From the NCBI GenBank assembly GCA_016196515.1, contig JACPXN010000076.1, positions 1 through 5,293 of the forward strand: a stretch of 5,293 nt of DNA, written 5' to 3'. Source of the DNA: Candidatus Omnitrophota bacterium (lineage in GTDB: Bacteria > Omnitrophota > Gorgyraeia > Zapsychrales > Fredricksoniimonadaceae). Positions 1 through 4,966 of this stretch are shown here, one piece after another. Position 1 is the first letter of the stretch, and every line of letters starts with the position of its first letter. The position numbers were made by a program, and so were the translations under genes. The notes beneath the pieces are model-generated. The model saw only the letters and a list, made by a program, of their open reading frames with translations. It did no database searches and had not been told where the DNA came from.

Positions 1-1032
1 GACGATCGGGTCGCGGTAACGGAATTCACTGGACGTGTCCACTTCAACCGGCAAACGGGCCCAGCGTTCCATGGCGTATTTGCCGACCAGCCCCGCGTGA
101 TACGCCGTGCCGCAGGCCACGATCGTCACCTTGCGCAGGCGCGCCAATACAGCGTCGGAAATGGTCAGCCCTTCCAGATCCAAACGGCCGCCTTTGACAC
201 GCACCGCGAGCATGGCCGCCAGGACCGCCGGCTGTTCGTGGATCTCCTTGAGCATGAAATGCGCATACCCGTCTTTCTGGGCGGACCCAACGGAAAAAGA
301 TACGGTGTCAATTTTCGCCGGCACTTTTTTGCCGTCGAACGTCATCACCTCAATTTTATCCTTGGTCAGGACCGCCATTTGTCCATCCTTGAGGTAGACG
401 ACACGGCGGGTGCGCTCCAGGATGGCGGGCACGTCGGAGGCGATGAAATTCTCTCGGTCGCCCACCCCGATGATCAAAGGCGAGCCCACGCGCGCGGCCA
501 CCAGCATGTCCGGATGGTCAGAACTGATGATCCCTAAGGCGAACGCGCCTTTGAGACGGCGCAGGGCCTTTTGCACGGCCGCGGCCGGATCGCCCCTATA
601 AAAAGAAGCAACCAGATGCGCGATGACCTCGGTATCGGTCTCGGAAACGAATTTGCAGCCCTGCTTTTTCAGGGACTCTTTGAGGGGATGGTAATTTTCA
701 ATGATGCCGTTGTGCACGACGGCGATGCGGTTTTTTCCATCGGTATGGGGATGCGCGTTGCGGTCGCTGGGCAAACCGTGGGTGGCCCAGCGGGTGTGGG
801 AAATGCCCACCCGGGCAAAAGGCACACGCCGCGCGCGGATGAGTTCTTCTAAATTGCGGATCTTGCCCTTGGATTTACGGACGACCAGAAGCGCCTGCCT
901 GCCGGCAGGCAGGTCGCGGCATAACAGGCCGACACCGCTGGAATCATACCCGCGGTATTCGAGTTTCTTAAGCCCCTCGACCAAAATGGGCAGCGCGTCC
1001 TTGGTGCCGACATAGCCGATGATTCCGCACAT
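1..1032 (-). CDS. glmS: Glutamine--fructose-6-phosphate aminotransferase (isomerizing), N-terminal 344 residues
   Basis: GlmS makes glucosamine-6-phosphate from fructose-6-phosphate and glutamine in the cytoplasm, the first committed step to UDP-GlcNAc. The reading frame is open from the ATG at 1032 to the left edge; the family is about 610 residues, so roughly 265 are missing. The protein begins MCGIIGYVG, where Cys2 becomes the N-terminal nucleophile after Met removal. The class II glutaminase signatures follow: EYRGYDSSG (25-33), HTRWATHG (79-86), HNGIIEN (108-114), SETDTEV (130-136) and HFMLKEIHEQP (258-268). The first SIS domain begins near ACGTAYHAG (306-314) and FRYRDP (337-342). Residues 41-47 (LPAGRQA) are encoded by a 20-nt palindrome and have no counterpart in E. 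coli GlmS as I recall it. The start lies 3 nt after the bL27 stop with no good Shine-Dalgarno sequence, so translational coupling is likely. Identification is secure. Confidence 0.98.
   Translation of the reverse strand, partial: MCGIIGYVGTKDALPILVEGLKKLEYRGYDSSGVGLLCRDLPAGRQALLVVRKSKGKIRNLEELIRARRVPFARVGISHTRWATHGLPSDRNAHPHTDGKNRIAVVHNGIIENYHPLKESLKKQGCKFVSETDTEVIAHLVASFYRGDPAAAVQKALRRLKGAFALGIISSDHPDMLVAARVGSPLIIGVGDRENFIASDVPAILERTRRVVYLKDGQMAVLTKDKIEVMTFDGKKVPAKIDTVSFSVGSAQKDGYAHFMLKEIHEQPAVLAAMLAVRVKGGRLDLEGLTISDAVLARLRKVTIVACGTAYHAGLVGKYAMERWARLPVEVDTSSEFRYRDPIV
894..913. repeat. 20-nt perfect palindrome inserted in the glmS reading frame
   Basis: CCTGCCTGCCGGCAGGCAGG is a perfect 10+10 inverted repeat with no loop. 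On the minus strand it is read in frame within D-L-P-A-G-R-Q-A (GlmS residues 40-47), between two strands of the glutaminase domain. I recall the same LPAGRQ peptide in many proteins from uncultivated bacterial genomes, which points to a dispersed repeat that tolerates insertion into genes. That recollection needs a search to confirm. Confidence 0.75.
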
Positions 1033-1035
1033 AAG

Positions 1036-1281
1036 TTACGCTGGTTTGATGTTGATGAGCGTGATGACGGCCTTGTAGCCGTTCTTCCTGCGGGTAAAGT
1101 AAACTTCCCCGTCACAGGCCGCTGTCAGAGAGGCGCGGCCGATGACGTTAAGCCCCGGCTTCCACCGGTCCCCCTGACGGGTCAAAATAGTGCCGGAGGC
1201 GACCTTCTGGCCGCCCGACACCTTGATCCCGCGGGTTTCACAATAATATTTGCTTGTAATGCCGCCGACACGACCGCCCAT
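1036..1281 (-). CDS. rpmA: Divergent bL27-family ribosomal protein (81 residues)
   Basis: bL27 is a large-subunit ribosomal protein whose N-terminal tail reaches towards the peptidyl transferase centre. Residues 17-61 follow the family core: RGIKVSGGQKV, then GTILTRQ, KPGLNV and LTAACDGEVYF, which match E. coli GVKRFGGESV, GSIIVRQ, HAGANV and TLFAKADGKVKF. Relative to E. coli there is about one residue fewer after RQ and two fewer after NV. The usual start AHKKxGGSTRNGRDS is replaced by MGGRVGGITSKYYCET, so the conserved basic tail is missing. A good ribosome binding site (AGGAGA) lies 6 nt upstream of the ATG. The usual neighbours rplU and obgE are absent; glmS follows after 3 nt. It could be the sole bL27 of a divergent lineage or a second, specialised copy. 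The family call is fairly firm; the gene symbol is given by family only. Confidence 0.82.
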   Translation of the reverse strand: MGGRVGGITSKYYCETRGIKVSGGQKVASGTILTRQGDRWKPGLNVIGRASLTAACDGEVYFTRRKNGYKAVITLINIKPA

Positions 1282-1286
1282 AAAAA

Positions 1287-1292
1287 TCTCCT
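1287..1292 (-). promoter_or_regulatory. Ribosome binding site of the bL27 gene, abutting a repeat
   Basis: Minus-strand AGGAGA sits 5-6 nt before the ATG at 1281 and fixes that start. It directly follows the CCCCTAC end of the two-hairpin repeat, so a hairpin stem ends only about 4 nt upstream of the site and could affect ribosome access. Confidence 0.8.
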
Positions 1293-1348
1293 GTAGGGGC
1301 GCAATTTATTGCGCCCGCGAATGAGGGTTCGATGAATCGAACCCCTAC
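1293..1348. repeat. 56-nt two-hairpin palindromic repeat with GTAGGGG/CCCCTAC ends
   Basis: The element begins GTAGGGGC and ends CCCCTAC, giving a 7-nt terminal inverted repeat. It contains two hairpins: GGGCGCAA/TTGCGCCC (1297-1304 with 1309-1316, loop TTTA) and GGGTTCGA/TCGAACCC (1325-1332 with 1337-1344, loop TGAA), separated by GCGAATGA. There is no T-tract after either stem on either strand, so it is not an ordinary terminator. It lies in the leader of the bL27 gene. A related single arm lies at 3030-3055. The layout resembles REP/BIME-like or MITE-like dispersed repeats; no transposase is present. Confidence 0.8.
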
Positions 1349-1368
1349 GCAGGTTTAAAATGTATGTC

Positions 1369-1396
1369 AATATACACCAAAATCATTCCTTTGCAA
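1369..1396 (-). promoter_or_regulatory. Candidate sigma-70 promoter for rpmA-glmS
   Basis: On the minus strand TTGCAA (1396-1391) is followed after 16 nt by TATATT (1374-1369). It lies in the AT-rich gap just past the dsbA stop. Transcription would start near 1362 and pass through the two-hairpin repeat before the bL27 start at 1281. The match is partial and untested; read-through from dsbA is equally possible. Confidence 0.4.
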
Positions 1397-1403
1397 TCAA
1401 AAA

Positions 1404-2171
1404 TTATTTACCGGCCAAAAAGGCGTCGATCTGGGCCTTAAAACTATTGAAGTCGCGCGCCATGGTCTTTTTACCGTTCATATAAAAAGTCGGGGTGCCG
1501 CGCACGTCCACCTGTGTTCCCAGGCCCATGTCCGCCTTGATCTGGGCCTCGTACTGGGCATCCTTATTTTTAAGGTCGTCCATCAACCTTTGTTCATTGA
1601 GCCCCAATTGTTTGACATACTCTTTCATTTTGTCCGCGCTGACGTTGGCGCCATTGGCCAAAAGCAGTTCCACCATCTCAATATACTTGCCCTGCTCATG
1701 GGCGGCCATGGCCACTTTCGCGGCGGGACGCGCGTTAGGATGGAAGCCCAAAGGAAAATGCTTGATGATAAAATTGACCTTGTCCGGATAGGCCTTGAGC
1801 GCTTCCTTGATCGGCGGATAGAACCGGGCGCAGAACGGGCATTGCAGGTCGGTGAACTGCACAATGGTCACCGGCGCGTCCTTTTTGCCTACGACCACTG
1901 AATTCCCGACGGGGATCGTATAAACCTTGTTGAGGTCTTCCGACGGCGGCGGCTGTCCTGGTGACGGGCGCTTTTCCAAAGCCGCCAAACGGACGTTGAT
2001 GGCATCGAGCTTGCGGCCGATGTCATTCTGTTTGGCCGCGAGGGCTTCGGCTTTCTCAACCAGCGGCATCATGGCCACCTTCATGGCATTGCCGACACCG
2101 AGCAGCAATCCCGTGCCCGATAAAACACCGATCAAGACAACCAGCAAAAAAATGATGACATTATTTTTCAT
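1404..2171 (-). CDS. Membrane-anchored DsbA-family thiol oxidoreductase
   Basis: This is a thioredoxin-fold protein of the DsbA/BdbD type, expected to form or isomerise disulfides outside the cytoplasmic membrane. The 255-residue product starts MKNNVIIF, with a membrane segment at about residues 5-27 and no clear cleavage site, so it probably stays as an N-terminal anchor. A heptad-like helix follows at about 31-67, then a Pro-rich linker (about 69-76). The catalytic domain carries DLQCPFCARF with the CPFC redox pair (111-114) and RGTPTF with the cis-proline at about 227. I chose the ATG at 2171 because GGAGG precedes it; an upstream in-frame ATG at 2195 would add MIFINGGF and would place that GGAGG inside the gene. 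No DsbB or VKOR partner is visible. It follows the carboxypeptidase gene by 45 nt on the same strand. The family is secure; the substrate is unknown. Confidence 0.93.
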   Translation of the reverse strand: MKNNVIIFLLVVLIGVLSGTGLLLGVGNAMKVAMMPLVEKAEALAAKQNDIGRKLDAINVRLAALEKRPSPGQPPPSEDLNKVYTIPVGNSVVVGKKDAPVTIVQFTDLQCPFCARFYPPIKEALKAYPDKVNFIIKHFPLGFHPNARPAAKVAMAAHEQGKYIEMVELLLANGANVSADKMKEYVKQLGLNEQRLMDDLKNKDAQYEAQIKADMGLGTQVDVRGTPTFYMNGKKTMARDFNSFKAQIDAFLAGK

Positions 2172-2175
2172 AAAA

Positions 2176-2180
2176 CCTCC
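2176..2180 (-). promoter_or_regulatory. Ribosome binding site that decides the dsbA-like start
   Basis: Minus-strand GGAGG followed by TTTT lies just before the ATG at 2171. It supports the 255-residue start over the in-frame ATG at 2195, which has no comparable site. Confidence 0.75.
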
Positions 2181-2216
2181 ATTAATAAAAATCATCTTAC
2201 CGCAAAATCGTCAGCC

Positions 2217-3020
2217 CTACAAGTCAGTCTTGCCGTAACGCTCGATGATGAATTTGATGTCTTCCCAGCGTTTGCGGCACCCAAACACCGCGACGATACA
2301 GGCGTGGCCGCCTTTGTTAAAATACCCCACGAAACAGGACTGGGCCTGCCGGGTGTAACCGGTCTTGCCGTACACGTCCCTTTTCCAGTTCAAAAATAAC
2401 AACTTGTTATGGGACTTGAGAAAATGCCTGCGCCCGTCCTTGGAATAAATGATGCGGTATTTAAAGGTGATGGCCTTGCTGAAAAAATTATTTTTAAGGG
2501 CTTCCTTAAAAATAAGAGCCATGTCATGGGCGGTTGAATATTGTCTGGTGTTGGAAGGCAAACCGTGGGAATTAGCGAAATGGGTATGCCGGGCGCCGGC
2601 ACCCCAAGCCCGCCGGTTCATCAGGACGACGAATTTCGCCTCGGAACCGGCCACCGCCTCGGCCAGGACAATGCTGGCATCATTGGCGGATTTTAAAAGC
2701 ATCCCATACAGCAGATCGCGCACCCGGTATTGTTCGCCGGCCTTAAGGCCAAGTTTGGTCGGCGCAACCTGGGTGGCCCGCTCGGACACAGTCACATAAC
2801 CCTCGAGCGGCAATTTTTCCAGGACCAGAAGCACGGTCATGATCTTGGCGGTGCTCGCCGGAAATATCCGGCGGTCGGGACCTTTGGCGTAATAAATATG
2901 GCCGTCGGTCGCGTCCCGCAAAAGCGCGGATGTGGCGGTGATGCCGCGGGCCGAAGCGTCACAGGGGCAGGCCAGGGCAATGACCAGCGCCGGCAATAAA
3001 GCGCAACGGCAAAATTTCAA
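2217..3020 (-). CDS. Serine-type D-Ala-D-Ala carboxypeptidase (peptidase S11), secreted
   Basis: This penicillin-binding protein removes the terminal D-Ala from peptidoglycan pentapeptides. The 267 residues begin with a signal peptide: a basic N-terminus, a hydrophobic core at about 7-18 and a likely cleavage after ASA (22-24). All three active-site motifs are present: SxxK as STAK (56-59), SxN as SAN (111-113) and KTG (219-221); NSHGLP (150-155) is also typical of the family. The C-terminal beta domain and amphipathic membrane helix of E. coli PBP5 are missing, so it is a short, probably soluble or loosely attached form. The start is TTG (3020-3018), whose last two bases are shared with the trmB TGA stop (TTGA overlap); a G-rich run lies 4 nt upstream. 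This implies translation coupled to trmB. The function call is firm; the exact dac subtype is not. Confidence 0.95.
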   Translation of the reverse strand: MKFCRCALLPALVIALACPCDASARGITATSALLRDATDGHIYYAKGPDRRIFPASTAKIMTVLLVLEKLPLEGYVTVSERATQVAPTKLGLKAGEQYRVRDLLYGMLLKSANDASIVLAEAVAGSEAKFVVLMNRRAWGAGARHTHFANSHGLPSNTRQYSTAHDMALIFKEALKNNFFSKAITFKYRIIYSKDGRRHFLKSHNKLLFLNWKRDVYGKTGYTRQAQSCFVGYFNKGGHACIVAVFGCRKRWEDIKFIIERYGKTDL

Positions 3021-3976
3021 TTTTCCCCCCGCGGGCGATCAATGATCGCCCCTACACTGGCCAGCGCGGCCTGATGCACGCATTCCAGGGCCTTGGCGAC
3101 GCCGGCCGTGGGCATCAGCAAAGAGCCCTGTGCCAAATTGATCGTCCACCCCTTTTTTCCGTTGACGATCACGATGCGGATGTTCTGTAATAGATGTTCT
3201 TCGTTGACCAGAACATGGACCATGGCTGTTTTGCGTTTGGGGTCGTACAAAAAATCTTTGCACACCACCGCGATGCCGTCGGCCGAGTGGTCGGGCATGG
3301 AAAAACGGTCAGGGTCAAAACGCTCCATCACATAATGCTGCATGGCGGCGTCCTTTCTGCGCGCGACGTTGACATGTTCTTTTTTGGCCAGCGTAAGTTC
3401 ATAAAATTCCTTTTGTCCGCCCTCGGCCCATTTGCGTTCGAACTTGGTGTCATAGCGGGCCGGAACTTTTTCCAGGCGAAGATCAAACCCGGTGCCGGGC
3501 ACATTGTCCGTTATCCACCCGGCGTACGGGCGATGGTCGGTGACGATCTTTAAGGTTCCCCCGTCGCGCAGGCGATTGTTGGCCAAACGCAGGAACGCTG
3601 TGTCGAACAACCGGTGCTTGGCACCGGATTTTTTCGGCCACGGCGGGGGAAAAAGGCAATGGATGAACCGGACGGTCTTGGGAGCAAAAAGAAGATCGAA
3701 CCCCGGACGCACATCCAGGCGCAGAACGCGCGCGTTAACAACGCCGGCGTGGTTGACCTTCCTTAACGTGCGCTGGATACGTTCGCAATACTCCTCAAAA
3801 CCGACATAATTGACCTGCGGGTTTTGGGTGCTCAAACGCGCCAGATATTCCCCGTTGCCGAAACCTATTTCCACTTCCACCGGCCGGTCATTGCCGAAAA
3901 TTGTTGCCCAATGGGCGGGACGGGGCAGGACCTGATGGTCCAAAAACGGCTTAAGGGAAATGTAAAACGGCTTCAT
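3017..3976 (-). CDS. trmB: tRNA (guanine-N7-)-methyltransferase with C-terminal extension
   Basis: TrmB uses SAM to make m7G, usually at position 46 in the tRNA variable loop. The Rossmann-type domain shows the SAM loop EIGFGNGEYL (36-45), the acidic strand end YVGFEE (57-62), the family motif LFPPPWPKKSGAKHR (108-122), TDHRPYAGWI (146-155) and TKFERKW (177-183). The usual motif reads FPDPWPKKRH; here the Asp is Pro, which touches a position generally held to matter for catalysis. At 319 residues it is about 100 longer than E. coli-type TrmB per core; the extra part (about 200-305) resembles in position the long C-terminal region known in thermophile TrmBs such as Aquifex. The last codons, V308-P315, are encoded by a dispersed hairpin repeat. 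The ATG at 3976 has AAGGA just upstream, with rather short spacing. alkD ends 19 nt upstream and the carboxypeptidase gene overlaps the stop. Confidence 0.95.
   Translation of the reverse strand: MKPFYISLKPFLDHQVLPRPAHWATIFGNDRPVEVEIGFGNGEYLARLSTQNPQVNYVGFEEYCERIQRTLRKVNHAGVVNARVLRLDVRPGFDLLFAPKTVRFIHCLFPPPWPKKSGAKHRLFDTAFLRLANNRLRDGGTLKIVTDHRPYAGWITDNVPGTGFDLRLEKVPARYDTKFERKWAEGGQKEFYELTLAKKEHVNVARRKDAAMQHYVMERFDPDRFSMPDHSADGIAVVCKDFLYDPKRKTAMVHVLVNEEHLLQNIRIVIVNGKKGWTINLAQGSLLMPTAGVAKALECVHQAALASVGAIIDRPRGEN
3030..3055. repeat. Single-hairpin arm of the GTAGGGGC repeat, within the 3' end of trmB
   Basis: Read on the minus strand this is GTAGGGGCG, a stem and then CGCCCGCG. The first arm of the repeat at 1293-1319 has the same ends, but the inner stem bases differ and still pair (GGGCGATCA with TGATCGCCC, 3033-3051). 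It encodes the TrmB residues VGAIIDRP just before the stop. The second hairpin arm is absent; the G-run before the next gene follows directly. Confidence 0.75.
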
Positions 3977-3984
3977 GCTTCCTT

Positions 3985-4013
3985 ATTATACCCTATTAGG
4001 CCTTCCCGCGCAA
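3985..4013 (-). promoter_or_regulatory. Possible sigma-70 promoter inside the alkD-trmB junction
   Basis: Minus-strand TTGCGC (4013-4008) and a perfect TATAAT (3990-3985) are 17 nt apart. The -35 part lies in the last codons of alkD. Transcription would start only a few bases before the trmB ATG at 3976, giving a nearly leaderless message without the AAGGA site. The close fit may be chance. Confidence 0.3.
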
Positions 4014-4730
4014 ATAGCCCTGCCGCCGGGTCCTGGAAAAATGTTCGATGGCATAGCGCAGCGCGGTGCGCGGCATGTTCTTGTAATGGCGGCGCAGGAA
4101 TTTCTCCAGAACGTCCCGCGAAACGCGTTTGCCTGTCTCGCGCAGCATCCACCCCACGGCCTTGTGCATGAGATCATGCTCATCGTTGAAAAGGACCCGG
4201 GCGACCAGGAACGCCTCTTGGGCGCTTTTGCGGCGGATAAAATAAAACGTGGACACCATGGCCGCCCGGCGCTCCCACAAGTTGTTGGAACACGCCAGGC
4301 GCCTCAAAACATCGATCCCCTGTCCCTGTTCATAAAGATACGCGCCGAGGATCCGGGGAGCGGTCAGGTCCACGAGGTCCCAGTTATTGACGCGCTTGAG
4401 ATTTTTTAGGTAAAAACGGGCGATGCGTTGGCGGGCGGCACCCTGTGCCCTTTCAAATTTCCCGACGAGAATGATGAGCGCCGTCAGCCGTTCCTCGTGA
4501 ACGGGGCTTTGAAGCAAAACGGCGATGTCTTTGAGGGGCAGGGCACAAAATGACCGGGCAAGGACGCGCTGGGCCGGGACAGGGATGCCTAAAAACTTGT
4601 CGCCTTGGGCATATTGGCCGGATCCGGTCTTGAAAAATGCGGCCAGGGTCTTTGCCTTGGCGGGCGAAGCGCGACGTTTGAGCGCCGCGCGCAATTGGAC
4701 GGCGGATGCACTATATGGAAGGCATGTCAA
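3996..4730 (-). CDS. alkD: AlkD-type DNA alkylation repair glycosylase (HEAT-like repeats)
   Basis: AlkD-family enzymes cut out N3-methyladenine and N7-methylguanine from DNA using a superhelix of HEAT-like repeats rather than base flipping. Family signatures are present: FFKTGSGQYAQGDKFLGIPVP (32-52, seen as FFKTG plus GDKFLGIPVP), NNWDLVD (115-121), NLWERRAAM (150-158), HDLMHKAVGWMLRETGK (185-201) and MPRTALRYAIEHF (219-231). The residues W117, D121, R155 and W194 match the spacing of Trp109, Asp113, Arg148 and Trp187 of Bacillus cereus AlkD, allowing one deleted residue. The length of 244 is normal. The start is uncertain: the TTG at 4730 is used here; an in-frame TTG at 4742 follows a TAA directly and would add MSDF. 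Neither has a clear ribosome binding site, and the first ten or so residues do not look like the family. trmB follows after 19 nt. Confidence 0.92.
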   Translation of the reverse strand: MTCLPYSASAVQLRAALKRRASPAKAKTLAAFFKTGSGQYAQGDKFLGIPVPAQRVLARSFCALPLKDIAVLLQSPVHEERLTALIILVGKFERAQGAARQRIARFYLKNLKRVNNWDLVDLTAPRILGAYLYEQGQGIDVLRRLACSNNLWERRAAMVSTFYFIRRKSAQEAFLVARVLFNDEHDLMHKAVGWMLRETGKRVSRDVLEKFLRRHYKNMPRTALRYAIEHFSRTRRQGYLRGKA

Positions 4731-4805
4731 AAATCGCTCAATTATGCTTTGACGACACTCTTACGGTGTCCAATTTTAAGAATATGGCAAGAGCATTCCC
4801 GCGAA

Positions 4806-4829
4806 GCCGCCGAATGAAAATTCTGCGGC
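4806..4829. repeat. Hairpin with GAAA tetraloop
   Basis: On the plus strand GCCGC-C-GAAT (4806-4815) pairs with ATTC-T-GCGGC (4820-4829) around a GAAA loop, with one C/T mismatch. GNRA loops are stable in RNA, but the flanking genes are transcribed from the other strand, where the loop would read TTTC. Role unknown. Confidence 0.55.
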
Positions 4830-4884
4830 GTAGCAGAGTAGCCCCAACCGGAACGTAAGCCATCCTCGCCGCTATTTAGTGGTT

Positions 4885-4908
4885 TCACCACCAAATCCAC
4901 CACCAAAA
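4885..4908. repeat. Two tandem 12-nt units containing CACCACCAAA
   Basis: TCACCACCAAAT and CCACCACCAAAA are adjacent, differing at their first and last bases. The first unit also pairs with the preceding GTGGT (4879-4883) to form a 5-bp stem with a TTC loop. It lies about 60 nt past the end of the restriction gene; significance unknown. Confidence 0.55.
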
Positions 4909-4966
4909 AGTGATGGTATTGGATAAGAGATGACAAAGAAAATCAAGGAAGGAATGAAATCTGGAT

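Larger units (their letters stand above)
4743..4966. other. Intergenic segment with short repeats, no recognised gene
   Basis: These 224 nt separate the restriction gene from alkD. I find no tRNA, no terminator with a T-tract and no convincing promoter. The segment contains a GAAA-capped hairpin, a 12-nt tandem repeat and a small stem at 4754-4770 (GACAC/GTGTC). The minus-strand open frame ending here (TTG start near 4936, 64 codons) lacks a ribosome binding site and any protein family likeness, so I do not call it a gene. Confidence 0.6.

Noticed and set aside
97..537. Plus-strand open frame of 146 codons
   Set aside because: It is antisense to the highly conserved glmS frame and shows no domain; a shadow frame of GC-rich coding sequence.
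1033..1035. Possible glmS ribozyme upstream of glmS
   Set aside because: Only 3 nt separate the bL27 stop from the glmS ATG, leaving no room for the ribozyme, and no matching core was seen.
1293..1348. Two-hairpin element as a rho-independent terminator for dsbA
   Set aside because: Neither stem is followed by a T-run on the minus strand, and the same sequence family occurs inside trmB coding sequence.
2214..2220. GTAGGGC at the carboxypeptidase stop as a third repeat copy
   Set aside because: Only seven bases resemble the repeat end and no hairpin follows, so chance is enough to explain it.
4690..4730. TTGACA at 4730-4725 as a -35 box for alkD
   Set aside because: The nearest -10-like TATAGT is only 9 nt away and both lie inside the alkD frame, so the spacing does not fit a sigma-70 promoter.
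4806..4870. Degenerate tRNA gene
   Set aside because: No TTCRA T-loop, no acceptor-stem pairing and no anticodon stem could be placed on either strand.
4742..4936. Minus-strand 64-codon open frame after the restriction gene
   Set aside because: It has a TTG start, no ribosome binding site, no recognisable domain, and its middle is the hairpin-rich segment; it is more likely translated repeat sequence.
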